NCBI GenBank assembly: GCA_021234155.1 | Contig: JAJEKV010000021.1 | Coordinates: 17,595,710 to 17,659,709, forward strand | Direction of reading: 5' to 3' | DNA from: Isoetes taiwanensis | Taxonomy: Eukaryota; Streptophyta; Lycopodiopsida; Isoetales; Isoetaceae | Length of the DNA: 64,000 nt | In this document: piece by piece, positions 34,645-46,190 of the stretch | How positions within the stretch are numbered: position 1 is the first letter of the stretch | Layout of the letters: each line of letters begins with the position of its first letter | Program-made: the position numbers and the translations under genes | Notes under the pieces: model-generated | Told to the model about the DNA's origin: nothing | The model's input: the letters and a program-made list of their open reading frames with translations, nothing else | Databases searched by the model: none

Positions 34645-34997
34645 GTTATGTTGAGAAAACTAGTCGATTGCTGCAAGTTTTTTTGTTATTTACTTATTTT
34701 TTAATCAGAAGTGCATTTTGATACTTCAATTTCAGTATCACAGAATATCTTCTGTTTCCAAGCACAATGTATATCAGAAAGTACAAAATGTTCATCAATT
34801 GTTGCATGAAGAAGTTAAACTAGTCAATGTTATGTTGAGAAAACTAGTCGATTGCTGCAAGTTTTTTCTTATTTACTTATTTTTTAATCTGAAGTGCATT
34901 TTGATACTTAAATTTCAGTATGACATAATATCTTCTGTTTCCAAGCACAACGTATATCAGAAAGTACAAAATGTTGCATGAAGAAGTTAAACTAGTC
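34645..34997. repeat. Tandem duplication, 184-bp period
   Basis: The copy at 34645-34828 and the copy at 34829-34997 both start GTTATGTTGAGAAAACTAGT and end GAAGAAGTTAAACTAGTC. They are about 90% alike, with a short internal deletion in the second. The array lies in the spacer between the transposase and the FCP1-like gene. Confidence 0.9.
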
Positions 34998-35289
34998 TGT
35001 GAACTTGTTCTGTTATAAAGGATATCAATAGCTTTTCTTTTGATTCATGAAACAAAGCAGAAAGTGGAACATGTACGGAGACAAAAACTCTTGTATTACA
35101 TATCACAAGATATACAACCTGGTCATATCAGATATGATGCCAATATATACAAGTCTGTTGTTCATGTTTTATATTAACATTAAATTACATTCAAAATCTG
35201 GTCACAGCCGATGTGAAGCCAGTACATACTATTCTGCTGTTTCAATATGTTACTTTCTTGCATGCCATCTCTGTCCTTGTAGCCCTCTG

Positions 35290-35925
35290 AAAGCATTTAC
35301 CTCCAGACAGCTGTTGTTAGTACATCGGTTGGATTGCGTAAAGGATTCTGCTTCACATACTGTTGCAGGTCTGGTGCTATCAACAAACCCTCTAGCCATG
35401 GTTTCAGAAGTGTCAAGAGACCTGTGTCTTCAACATCACTTTCCTGCCATGAAGGTGGGCATATGCAATTTTCGTTCGGATTGAAGAGCATCTTGTACTC
35501 GGGAGTCGTCTACTATTAGTGTGTTGCTGTCATTCCTGTCTGGATACTTCTCGTATATAAACTCAATTGGCTTCAGATACAAAGGTTTGTCTTCAGAAGC
35601 TGCAATCCGGAAAGGCAGCTCCAAATAATGGCTTCCATCAAAGGTGAACCTTAAGTCCCTTATCTGCGTCATTGTGAAGATTTTATCCACTACTCTTGAT
35701 AGGTTCCATGGAGCTATTGATGACCATATTCCTACTTCAAAGTGTTCAAATACAAATTCGAGGAATTCGTCTAGGTGGGGCCTTAAAAACAACACTTTCT
35801 TGCCTATTATGTCATAATTTCCAACTAGCTGATCATCTGATACCAAAGTCCTATGTATTTGTTTTGCCAAAACATTATTGATATCAAACACTATCAACCT
35901 TTTCTGTACACCTGCTATGAAAGAA
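35290..35925 (-). pseudogene. FCP1/NLI-interacting-factor-like HAD domain carried by GGGTA-1
   Basis: The minus strand encodes a HAD-fold domain of the plant FCP1-like group. Residues include KRLIVFDINNVLAK (motif I with DxN, as in the plant DxNG-type subgroup), FLRPHLDEFLEFVFEHFEVG, IWSSI, KPLYLKPIEFIYEKYP and NTLIVDDS. The C-terminal NPNENCICPPSWQES and WLEGLLIAPDLQQYVKQNP follow. A single-base deletion within the VDDS-PEYKM stretch (about 35455) shifts the frame, so the domain is broken. A CATAGCAG acceptor precedes 35915. FCP1 proteins dephosphorylate proteins such as the Pol II C-terminal tail, but the second acidic residue of motif I is Asn here, so activity is doubtful. GGGTA-2 lacks this gene, which suggests capture from the host. 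Confidence 0.82.
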
Positions 35926-36049
35926 CATGCAATTTATCAATAACGTATGGTGGAGTTGAATAAAAAGAGATTTTATTCATTAAAATTCAATGAAAAAATG
36001 TGTATTTTATAATCAAATAGTGTTTAGCATTGACAATGGGGATAGGCTG

Positions 36050-36900
36050 TTTCTCAGCCACATTTATTAGTACCAGGTGGTCTAATGGTTTCGGGTGCGA
36101 TGTGAATCTGAAGTAGTGCTCCGATGAGAACATCACGACGTTCCTCCGCATACTTTGGCAAGAACCAGTTTCGGGTAATCTGCAAATGTGACAACAATAC
36201 TTACATAATAAGTATTAAAAACTATTTGTTTGCAAGACAAAAGACATGAGACACTCACATTGGTAGCTTTACCACACACGATTGTGTCTACAAACTTCTG
36301 CATATAAGCTGCAACATAGAGGCCACATGAATCCCCATCTTTCTGCTGTGGACACTTATGAATCTTCACAACTGGTGAAGGATTTTGTCCATGCTTCAAA
36401 AAAGTGGGACATTCGACACAACCGCGTACCATAGTGAGGATGTGGAGCCTGCAAAAGACCAGATCAACTTTGTAGCAAATGAATGAAAGAAGCTGCTAAC
36501 ATGGTATCCAATCTAGTCAATATTAATAAAAGGAGATGTGAAATACAAAATACCTCTTAAGTGCAAGCATGTCAACGTCAATGTCCTCGGCAGAATTGAA
36601 GATCGGAATGTTGATGGTGTTCTTACTCTTAGTAAGTGCCATGTTGAAGATGGCCAAAGTGTGATGTTCAGTAACTCTATATAGCATTGGAATCATGATC
36701 CATCTGCACTTCAGCCAATTTATCCCTGTAAGAGCTACCTTTACAATATCTCTTCCACGCTCGGAGGCTGCCATAGATTTATCTTTTTCGCTTGCCTTGC
36801 AGTATGCTGCAAATTCCATGAAGCTGTCCGGTGGGAAGAACCAGACGTCGGCCTTCTTATCATCTGGAACACAGAGCTGCAGGTACCTATAACAAGTTGA
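36050..36900 (-). pseudogene. GGGTA-1 accessory gene, Ulp1/SENP-like cysteine protease exons
   Basis: Exon-like pieces on the minus strand give a C48-type protease. About 36890-36560 reads VCVPDDKKADVWFFPPDSFM-type sequence, then KCRWIMIPMLYRVTEHHTLA with the catalytic His and NIPIFNS, where Ulp1 enzymes usually have Asp-Ser. 36432-36250 reads CPQQKDGDSCGLYVAAYMQK, holding the oxyanion Gln and nucleophile Cys. The tail (about 36190-36050) is ITRNWFLPKYAEERRDVLIG. Introns with GT-AG borders separate them. The protease would cleave SUMO- or ubiquitin-like conjugates; many plant transposons carry such a domain. Confidence 0.82.
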
Positions 36901-36959
36901 AAAGGATAAAATTACAAACTTGACTTACACATACAAATGAATAAGTTCAAAGTCCAGTA

Positions 36960-38022
36960 CCTGGCATACATATCCACATGCCGGTTAAAAAATTTTCCCA
37001 CATCCATGTCCAACACATCTTATTCAAATAAATAACACTCCATTTCAGGCAAAGATCCTGGAAAAATCCTTGCCTTCTTGAGCTTCATCATTCGGTTGAG
37101 CAAGGCATCATATGGCCTGTATTCAGAACTGCAGTCTGGGTTCAATGGCCAGTACATTTACACAAATCATCTACATTCGTCTACTACTATCCATATTATT
37201 TTAAAGTTTTTAACTTGGATACTAGATGTAAAAAAAATGTAAGATATGTAGATCAAGTTACCTGTAGAGATCATTCTTATGCTCTGCTGATACTGTTTTC
37301 TCGGAGTCAGTATCCATTTCCTTCCCTTCTTTTTTGGTTTCCTCACTCAGATTCTTATTAGGTCCAGAATCCTCGTCTTCAACCTCTCCTGATTTCTCAT
37401 TGCCATGAACTTCAGCCTCCTTTACTATGTCAGATGCAAGATTTGACACAAACTTAAGAGTATCCTGCTCTAGATCTTGACGCTCGAAAGATTCCTCTTC
37501 ATTAGGACCTGTAAACATAGGATGTCATGGACTTCTCAGCTGCTGTACACTGAAATAAAATGCTTTCTTACTTGTTTCTACTGCTTCAATTGTCTTCTTC
37601 TGTGGCTTTTTAGGCGTGGACTTCTTCTTTGGAGTCACATTTTCTGCTGCTGCCTTTACTTTTGAAGATGTGGCCTTAGCCTGCTCCCTCAATCTCTCGA
37701 GTTCCTCGTCATAATCTGGAATGTCACCATGCAGACCTGAAGTGCCAGCCTCCTCAACCTGTATCACCGTAGGAATAGTGATTTTGCTTTTTCCTTCAAT
37801 CACTGCTTTCTTTCCCTCGGCTACATCTTGCACCTCAATTTTCTTTGGAACCTCCAAAACTGTGAAAACCGAACCAAGAATAAGAAATTGCTTCCTCTGA
37901 CACAATGCAAAACAATTTGAAAACAAGCGCACCTGATCTGTGGTGTAATTTCTGCTCAGTTGTTTTTTTGGCACTTTGAAGCTCTGAAAATAAATCACAT
38001 AACAGTCAGATATCAGTCTCAA
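36960..38022 (-). pseudogene. GGGTA-1 accessory gene, linker exons (charged region)
   Basis: Minus-strand pieces between the RING exon and the protease encode a low-complexity linker. One is Lys/Pro-rich with NVTPKKKSTPKKPQKK (about 37620-37570). One is acidic with EAEVHGNEKSGEVEDEDS (37518-37258). A third has YRPYDALLNRMMKLKKARIF and VGKFFNRHVDMYARY (37140-36961). A TAA interrupts the last one near 37020. Positions suggest nuclear-localisation and flexible segments. The order matches the GGGTA-2 gene at 44100-45300. Confidence 0.6.
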
Positions 38023-38127
38023 ACTAATCAGTCTCTAACTATTCTGTTGAACAATAGCAGTACATATTACTAGAACTGATCTACATTGAAGTACTTTGAG
38101 TACATACACATGTAAACAGCTATTTAT

Positions 38128-38148
38128 GGGTAGAAGCATGAAAGGGTG
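38128..38148 (+). repeat. GGGTA-2 left terminal inverted repeat
   Basis: A 21-base perfect inverted match to 47301-47321. It shares GGGTA-AAG...AGGGTG spacing with the GGGTA-1 end, which supports one family. Confidence 0.92.
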
Positions 38149-38579
38149 ATTGAATTTTTTTGTATATTGATGTAAAAATTTGAACTGGGTTAAAGTGTTT
38201 GTAATGTACATTTTGAATTTTACATGGAGTTGCCTATCATTAATAAAGTCGGTTGACGTACAATATTCTCCATAATTATACCAAATCCTCCCGAAATCTT
38301 GTACTAGCTTCTCTATCAATATAAAATCTAAATATCTTGCCTGCGAAAAAAAAAAAAACTTGGCGCACATTTTGAACTTTCCTCAATCGATCAAACATGG
38401 CTCCGGATTCTACCTCAACGAAAACTTGGCCCGAATCGATTATAGTTGCTCCTAAATCGAATGCATTTCAAGAAACAAATGTATCTTGAAGAAATTGAAA
38501 TCCCTTTCCTTCAAGCAGTAATACAAATCCCTTCAAGCAGTAATACAAATCTGGTTAATAATCCGATTTTTTGTGCAGG

Positions 38580-41500
38580 ATGTTGTATCCCCTTTCTGCA
38601 GAATGGATCGATGTCTTAAAGCACCAGTTGAAGAAGAAACTATGGAAGAAAGATTGGACTCTCATGCAAGCACTTCGAGGTCAGCATCGGGTTGATTTCA
38701 ATCCTCCCGTTGATGAAGTTTAGGGAAAGCCTTTGTTACAAGCGAGGCAAAGAAAATCGAAAACAGAGGGTTTGTAGGGGGGTGGATCATTGACAAAGCC
38801 AATTAGAAGAAAGGTGAATGCTTCCGTAAATCTCATAATGAATGAGGTATCTAATTTGACTCCAAAATAGCAAAGTATATTTGCAAGAAGATTATTGCGG
38901 GACAAAAGATTGCAATTCGATTTGAGCCGGGTCATTGGAAGGCCTCAAGAGGCTATCGGAAAAACAGATCCGGTAAAGAATTTAAAGGATGGCCTCCAAG
39001 GCGTCAAAAATGCAAATAGCAATGACGGACTTTGCAAAGCATTCTGTGTGGTTGGAGAGGAAGGAGAATTACAGAAGACTTCACTAGCAGCTAAGTTGCT
39101 GAAAATACATCCTAGAAATATGAAACTAGCAGTGGAGAGAAGGAAAAGAATGTCACTAGGTGGAACAAATCTGTGGGCATTAGCAGGTCGAAATCCAAGA
39201 ACAAATACGATAGATCGGGCTATGAAGGATATGGTTGCTTTCGTTTTGGTTAGATAACTCAAAGGTTTCACCAAAAATTAGAGATGTCATGAAGAAGAGG
39301 ACACAACCAATTCAATATATTGACATTACATGTGCAATAATTTGTAATTTAGCTGTAATTGCATCTTGTTTTTCAGAATAAAGATGTTTTTTATTGTGTA
39401 ACACTAGTGTAAAGTTTGTAGATTTCTTTACTTTTTGGCAGAATAAAGATGTCCTTTATTTTGTAACACTGATGTAAAGTTTCTAACAGATTTCTTTACT
39501 TTTTGAATGTAATGTAGATGCAGTCTGCCCTAGTTGTTCTATATGGAAATGTCAAATTATTTCATGGCAACACGTACATGTATATTTGTTTACATGTATA
39601 TTCTGGATGTATATTTGTTTACATGTATATTCTGGATGTATTGTAGATGTAGGCAGTAACTAAGAAGAAATTAGTGTGGAGATGTATTAATTGTCGAAAA
39701 ATTATGTGACTTCATAGTAAATGAAATAAAATTCATGTCAGAATGTACATGTATGTGTGGGAGTTTAGCGTCTTGAATATGTAAAAGATTTGTATGTAAT
39801 GTAATGTAATGAGGTGACTAATTTTATTTCACTGTAATTTTACAGGCTGAATTATTCCAGAATTTTGTGGATCAGTATCCAGAGGTTCGGATTGGGCTTA
39901 GGCAATTTGAATACTTAAAACCTTCTTGCATTAGAAAGCTAAAGGAAAGAAACACATGTTGTTGCGTGAACATGAGCAATCAGATCTGTACAAGCATGCA
40001 TTTAATTTGATGAGGTCAAGACTCCATGAAAATTGTTCGTGCAATTGTGGTGTGTGCGCATCTGAAGCTCATGCTGGAATATGTCAAGCCAAGAACAAGA
40101 CATTTGATAATGTTAGCACATTTTGGAGGGCTATGGTATGTGACAGAGCAGCAGGCAACGAGTGGCATAAGCTACAATGTATCAAATCAGATTGTGGAAA
40201 TTGAGGGAAACAATTAATTGAGTTGTGTCCAAGAGAATACAAGGAGCAGATTGATCAAACGCTTGATTGGCAAGTCTATGGTTACGTTAATGAGCCCTCG
40301 AAGAAAGGAACTTCACGAAGACTAAAGCTAATTGACAAGAAAGGCAGCTCCAGTAATATTGTATATCATAACTTTGTGGCACATTGGCAGAGCAAACAAT
40401 TCAAGGAATCCATGAAGAGTCTTCGTGATGATACCGTATTATCAGTTGTTGATTTCTCGGAGAATTATACTTTGAAGCCATTCAACGAGATTCAAGCACA
40501 ACATTGGTACAATGAACAAATCAGCATATTGGTCCACATCACGATGTTCAAGGTACAGGGTAAAATGAGGAAATGTGTGCACTTCTTTATTTCAGATGAC
40601 AAAACACATGACACTCACTTTTTACAAAAAGCATTCAAGATGCACCTCAATTGGCTGAAAGAAAATGGTGCTGGCCATATGAAATACCACTTAGTTTGGT
40701 TCTGACGGGTGTGCAGCCCAATTCAAGTCGAGAAGAGCTTTCTATCATGTAACTAGGTATCATCAAGAGCATAAGATCAGAATGCACTGGAATTTCTTTG
40801 GCTCAGGACATGGGAAGGGCACACATGACGGAGAAGGAGCCATAGCCAAACTATGGCTCGAGGCAGAACAAAGAAAAAAGGATGGGAAAGTGATAAAAAA
40901 TGCAGAAAATGCATGTGAGGTTCTTGAAGAGAAAATTTCTGATGTGGAAAGGGTATTTTGGAAGGTGTCTGACATTGACCGTTCCCAAAGATTTGATGTG
41001 CTCCCAGTGAAAGGGGTGCAATCTCTTCATTAGCATTATCATCCATAGATCCAAATGATCCAACAAAGTTAATGTGTAGATCTCTTTCATGTTTTTGTAA
41101 GGCATGCATCAATTTTGATTGGCCTGCTTGTGAGAATGCTGATCATTGTGGCAGGTGGGAGTTGAGAAAACTAGAGCCTGCAAACAGGGACAATGTTGAA
41201 GAAGATGGGTACGAGGTAGAGGACTTGTGGGCAAATGATGTGGACAATGTGGATGAGACAGTGCAGGTTGGAGATTATTTTGCATCATTCACATCCACAG
41301 ACAATTATGAAAGGGTCCCTTATTATCTCATCCAGTGCACAGAAGTGAAACATGCCCTCGAAGAAGACACCAAGGATGACTATGGAAATGAATTTTGTTG
41401 TGGTAATGAAGTTATAGCTGGTAACTACTTTGAATTGATTCCTGGTTGCCATCAAAAGTACAGGCTTATTCAAGGAAAGAAAGTGCTTGTCCATCCCGAG

Positions 41501-41635
41501 TCAGTAATTGGGGTGAGATTTCCATTGGAGCCAGTCAAACATAAGATTAAAGGTACATCTTATGCATATGAACTGACTAACTATTGGCATGAAATGTTGC
41601 TGGGAAATTTGCCAGAGATTGTAGAATCTCTGTAA
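38580..41635 (+). pseudogene. GGGTA-2 transposase (DDE-like, DGCAAQFK/GHGKG family)
   Basis: Exon 1 covers about 38580-39340 (KNLKDGLQGVKNANSNDGL, MSLGGTNLWALAGRNPRT, KIRDVMKKRTQPIQYIDI). Exon 2 runs from 39846, after a TTTTACAG acceptor, to the stop at 41635. It encodes NTCCC plus HEQSDLYKHAFNLMRSRLHE, CSCNCGVC, then VVDFSENYTLKPFNEIQAQH (first Asp). KYHLVW and SDGCAAQFKSRRAF hold the second Asp, and FFGSGHGKGTHDGEGAIAK holds the likely third acidic residue. The C-terminal Cys cluster is CRSLSCFCKACINFDWPACE...HCG. Defects include a one-base deletion at about 39965, a TGA at 40202-40204, an inserted T before SDGC (about 40700) and a shift near 41025. It is colinear with the GGGTA-1 copy throughout. 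Confidence 0.88.
39370..39845 (+). repeat. GGGTA-2 transposase intron with tandem repeats and TGTA-rich motifs
   Basis: The stretch CAGAATAAAGATGT...TTTGTAACACT...GTGTAAAGTTT occurs twice in tandem (about 39376-39506, period about 66). After it, ACATGTATATTCTGGATGTA is doubled (about 39590-39645). GTACATGTA and AATGTAATG phrases follow. Confidence 0.75.
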
Positions 41636-41639
41636 TACG

Positions 41640-42345
41640 TTAACCTGTTGTTGAAGTAACTTTTCTATGCACTAAGGCATGGACTTGCAAACTGAATGTA
41701 ATCAGAATGTGAACCAGATTAAAACACAAACATTAATATAGTTCCAAGACTGTTATACTTAGTGTAAGCTGTAAAAAACACTGTAAGCAGAAGGTCTCAA
41801 GATTCAAGATTCAAGACTCAAGATTCATCCAGAAGGTCCTGCAGTGTGAGATCAGCAATGGTCCTGTTCCCGAAAATTGTGAGAAGAGTGTCCAGGACAG
41901 CTGTTTGGAAGTTGGTGTCCAGGACAACTGTTGTAACTATTTTTTTTTTGCTTTAACTGTTCTCTTAGTTTCCACTGTTCTTTTAAACTGAACTATTTCT
42001 ATCCTTTTCTGTATAGGTATATGAAACATGTTTGGTACTTAGTTTGCAACTCAAGTTTTTGGTGCAACTCAAGTTAATGACAGTTTTTGTCATTAATTAT
42101 AAAATGCAAAGTACAATTACTGAAATAGTATGCCAAAACAAACATTAAAGCCAACAAGGAATTTCAAGGTGCAGAATTTATGATCTGCACACTAACAAAA
42201 TATGGTAACCAGCAGCCAATAGGAAAATATGTTCAGAGCATTTTTCTTTAAATGCATCTTGAAGCATCTGAAGCATCTGCCAAAAATTTCTGGATGTTGG
42301 TCCAGAAACCTCTTGAACAATACCATATGCATGAAATGAACACTA
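41640..42345. other. Spacer between the convergent GGGTA-2 genes
   Basis: No gene is seen. Short doubled phrases occur: CAAGATTCAAGATTCAAGAC (41800-41826) and TGTCCAGGACA(G/A)CTGTT (two copies, 41889 and 41917). This is probably the 3' regions of the two convergent genes. Confidence 0.4.
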
Positions 42346-42349
42346 AACT

Positions 42350-42785
42350 GTTAGGGTGTGTATACCACACCAAACCATGCACCATACCATGCCCCACACT
42401 ATCATATTCACCAGAACGAGTACATCCCACCACACACCACACCATTCACCACACACCCCACCACATACCACACCATTCACCACACACCATACACCATAGA
42501 CTATACACCATCATATTCACCAGAACGAGCACATCCCACCACACACCACACCATTCACCACACACCCCACCACACACCACACACCATACACCAAATGGTG
42601 GAGTGTGGAGGGGTGGTAGGGGTGGTGGTGTGGTGTGTGGTGGTGGTGGGGTGTGGTGGTGGTGGTGTGTGTAGTGGTGTGTGGTGGTATGATGTGGTGT
42701 GGTGGAGTGTGGTGGTGGGGTGTGGTGGTGGTGGTGTGTAGTGGTGGTGGTGAAGTGTGGTGGAGGAGTGTGGTGTGGTACAAGG
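42350..42785. repeat. (CACCA)-rich array meeting its own (TGGTG)-rich inverse
   Basis: From about 42365 to 42598 the plus strand is built of ACCACACACCACACCATTCA-like units. This includes a duplicated block with TCATATTCACCAGAACGAG at 42403 and 42511. From 42603 to 42780 it switches to GTGGTG(T/G)GTGGTGG units. The two halves are near-complementary and could form one long imperfect hairpin. All open frames here are repeat artefacts. Confidence 0.9.
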
Positions 42786-43263
42786 TCACAAAATATATCA
42801 GTCGAAACAATCAAGTAACTGTTTTGATTGACCAACAAGGGTACAAGGCTTCTTTAAATCAGAAATCTTTTCTCTTCAAAAAAAAAAACAAAATCAAAAA
42901 TCTTTCTTTTTTTTTTTTTTTTTTTTTGGAGGTAAGGTAATTTTTATATTCATAATTATAACTTACATAGTCATAAAGTATACTATCAGTAGTATACTAT
43001 TCAGCATAGTGTCATTTACACATTCCTTATGATAGGAAATATGAACACAAATGTGAACAAAAAATATATATAAGCCTGTTACATAGTTTATCTTGCAAAA
43101 TCAGATACTCAGACTCATGATCAGCTCAAATTCTGTTCTTGTATCTTCTACTATGCATCAATCATAAATCAGAAATCAGAAGTTTCTTTAAATCAGAAAT
43201 CAGAGGACTGCTGCCTGATATGTTCTTTCGGATTGGCATCACAGTGCGTGACCAAAGCATCTA
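42786..43263. other. Spacer with A- and T-homopolymers
   Basis: No gene is seen. An A-rich run near 42879-42889 and a T run at 42907-42927 lie just before the protease gene's 3' end. Confidence 0.4.
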
Positions 43264-44130
43264 TTAGAAATTGTCGTCGTGACAGGGCGTATTCATGAGA
43301 GAACCATTTAGATATAATCTGTGACATCTATAAATAAGGTTAGAAATATTTAAAGGAACATGAGATGCAGTACATACAAGGGAAGACATACAACTTACTT
43401 CCATATCTCTACCAGAGACAAGAGCTTCAACATATTTGTGCATAAATCCCATCACATACAACCCACATGATGTTAAATCGGGCTGCTGTGGCACCTCTAC
43501 TTGTTGAATCCGATTAACATTATTTCTCTTCATGAAATCGACGCCTCTAAATACTTGACCGATCGATGTGGTTAACATTTGTGTGTGCAGCCTACATATC
43601 ACGAAATTTAGCAGACTGTTAGCGAAGAAAAGCAAAGCAACAACTTAAAGTATTACATACCCTTTGATTGCTTTCTCGTTCGTCGCATAACCTGTAAGAG
43701 GATTCAAGACGTAAATTCCTGGTGCAGGTAGGATCTTGGAATCAGATGGTGCGAGCATAAAAACAGCCGGCACAAAATGGTCATTCTCAAAGATAGGTGC
43801 AAGGATATGATGGCATTTAGCTACCACAATCCCCTTCATCCCTGATTTCACTATTTCAATGACATTCAGTGATCCTTCAGCTGATTCACCCTTTCTTTTG
43901 CTGCTGGTAGCTTCTCTAAACCTTATATAGTTGTAAGCGGGATAAAAAAGATTTTGCTCTTCCTTTCGAAAGGCAATGTCTCATACAAGCACGGATTAGA
44001 TTAAGATTAATATTAGAGACAAGGAATAGCAACAAATACATTTTCGGTTCTGACTAGGTTATTACCTGCCATAAAGATCCACTAAGCGGCTACTCATTTT
44101 AGAGTTAGCTGCACATAAAATTGCTATGTC
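43264..44130 (-). pseudogene. GGGTA-2 accessory gene, Ulp1/SENP-like protease exons
   Basis: Minus-strand exons give GIVVAKCHHILAPIFENDHF with VPAVFML (catalytic His in NDHFVP) and GIYVLNPLTGY (Asn where most Ulp1 proteins have Asp). VEVPQQPDLTSCGLYVMGFM follows, with Gln and the nucleophile Cys, then HKYVEALVSGRDMEV. The GGGTA-1 copy has the same order and the same Asn. Upstream on this strand (about 43975-43860) is FYPAYNYIRFREATSSKRKG. The enzyme would remove SUMO-like or ubiquitin-like modifiers; here it is fused to a RING gene and may act on the transposase or host proteins. Confidence 0.82.
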
Positions 44131-45300
44131 AGATGCAACCACTTTCATTTCAGCCAGCGGACAGTTCTTGAATGGCGTGAATGGCGTGAATTCCATAAGT
44201 GTATCCTTGTCATCATTTCTGTTGTCAGATCCAAGATGTTAGTGTCATATTAACAATTGATCCATGACAATAAAGCATAAATTGATACCTTCCAATCTCT
44301 GTTTCCAGTGGTTTAAACCTGCAAAACGAGTAAAATATAATAAGCTACTGAAGTATAAGTAAGTAAATGTAAGCTAGCAATTACCGTTTTGCAGCGGATG
44401 TCCCTGCTCTGGTTTGCACTCTCTTTTTTCCAGCTGTTTTGACATCAGCTTTGACCATAAATTTAGTCGTTGCCTTGGCTGCAATCTCCAAGGCTTCTTC
44501 AAAATTATCTAAGCTCCTTTGAATCGTCGCAAGTCTCTGAAGACAAGAAAGTGCTTCATTCTAATGTTTTGAAAGCAAGACAAAAAAAAGAAACACGTAC
44601 CTGCCAAAGAACAAGCCTTTTCCTCAACTTGAACTTCAACAGCAGCTTCAGGACTGTTTTCAATGTCGTCACCAACATCTTTAGTAATTTTATCTGTAAA
44701 CACGTCAACGTAAGTTTCAAAATACAAAAAAAAAAAAAATAGAAACCCTGAAAAGGAGAGAGAATTACTTTCTGGGCTTTCAGCTTGTTGCTCCAATAAT
44801 AGCAGCTCGGCTTCAACAGGTGGGATCTCTTTTTAGAAAACAACCTCTGTTGCAAAATATTGAACATTAGTGAACTCTAACTACAACAGATGCAATCTTA
44901 ATGTAATCAGAATGTAATCACCCTACCTTCCACATACCCCTCTGTCTCCAAATCCTGCACTGAATGCTTATGAGTTGTTGCAATTCTCAAAGGTGATGTA
45001 GATGTGGATGGACTTCCAACATCGATAGCAGCAGCATCTTTTGTGCCAGGTTCAGCAATTGGGATGTCTGAGAATGGTAAATGCAACCCCTTCCCAACAA
45101 CATTCTTCTTTTCACCTACAACATGAGATTTTGCTATATTCAGAACTTAAGCATAGTGCACGAAACATGAATTGTTTAGTTTACCTGCAGTTTTACTTCT
45201 TGCTTTCTTGATACTACGCATGTCTGCATTGACACAATTGGGTGTCAATAAGAAATGTAAACACTTGATTCAGAATCAAGGGGAGATGTAGAGTAGATAG
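44130..45300 (-). pseudogene. GGGTA-2 accessory gene, linker exons
   Basis: Several short exon-like pieces on the minus strand (around 44340-44500, 44590-44700, 44770-44840, 44930-45120 and 45185-45220) are rich in Lys, Glu, Ser and Ala. They are separated by AT-rich introns with plausible GT-AG borders. No folded domain is recognisable. They correspond in position to the GGGTA-1 linker. Confidence 0.45.
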
Positions 45301-45823
45301 AAGCAAAATCTGAAGAAAAAACAATCAGATGCAAATCAAAATAGAACAAATGTTAATTACATGCAAGTAGGTTTTTACTACAGGCAAACTTTCTGCTGAT
45401 AATGTAATGACAAAATAGAAGTACATTAGTGTACATAGCTATCACAATGTAAAGGAAAACCAAATACTAAATTCAAATGCATTTCAGAACAAAATATTTT
45501 ATCAATACACCCTATCAAATACATCATTCAGCATTGAATGTAAAGGAAAGTCAAATACCAAATTCATATGCATTTCTGATCACATGTAAATGCAATAAGT
45601 ACAGTCAATGCAATACACCCTATTAATACACCCTGTAAAGGAATTCCAGAAAAGCACTTCATGGCACATGTAAATGTAAAGTACAGAAGCAAATACATTT
45701 CCTCTTTACAGTAAAACAAAACCACGCCAAATCAAATGCTAATACAGTTATGTACATGATGGAAACTAACTACATCTAAGTACACTCAAACTAATTATGT
45801 AATCAAAATAGAAATAGATGTAC
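45300..45823 (-). other. Intron rich in TACATT/ATGTA motifs
   Basis: No coding sequence is seen. AATACACCCTAT(C/T)AA, ACATGTAAATG and AATGCAATACACC recur, matching the motif bias seen in other introns of both elements. Confidence 0.4.
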
Positions 45824-46190
45824 CTTCGAAAGGGATTCCTAAGCAGTGTCGCAGGTCCTCGGACCATGAACAATCATGTACACATGTATTCGTCGTTGAA
45901 ACCCTGAATACAAGACAAAATAGACAATATGTATGACCACAAAGTGGAGATATTACCATGGTCGAGTCAAGGCAATCATTGCAGCTGCTGCAAGTATTGC
46001 TTATATGTGAGAATGAAGCGCTCCGTCTTGCTGCGAGTATGGGAGCGGGCTGCAGGCCTATCGGGTCTGATCTTTCCAAATGCTTAGTCATCTGCTTTAT
46101 TCTATTCTCACAGTTGGAATTAACTTCCAAATCCTTGCTGATTTTTTCAATGGCAGCTTCTAATTCTTGCAAATCAGCCTTTAAACAATC
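45824..46190 (-). pseudogene. GGGTA-2 accessory gene, coiled coil and RING-like finger exon
   Basis: The exon encodes QELEAAIEKISKDLEVNSNC (coiled coil), then SNTCSSCNDCLDSTMVISPL followed by CGHTYCLFCLVF and TCVHDCSWSEDLRHCLGIPF. The Cys/His pattern C-x2-C ... C-x-H-x2-C-x2-C ... C-x3-C fits a RING-type treble clef. The exon ends at 45824 before GTACAT. The GGGTA-1 equivalent (48617-49060) ends at the same place. A RING would act as an E3 for ubiquitin or SUMO. Upstream, 46190-46480 has further helical sequence with frame breaks. Confidence 0.72.

Noticed and set aside
36070-36100. A-box-like GGTGGTCTAATGGTTTCGGG suggesting a tRNA
   Set aside because: No B box follows, and the region reads as the end of the protease coding exon on the minus strand.
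42252-42838. Several long frames (TTHHTPPP-like and WWWCVV-like) over the CACCA/TGGTG array
   Set aside because: They arise in every frame from the repeat itself.
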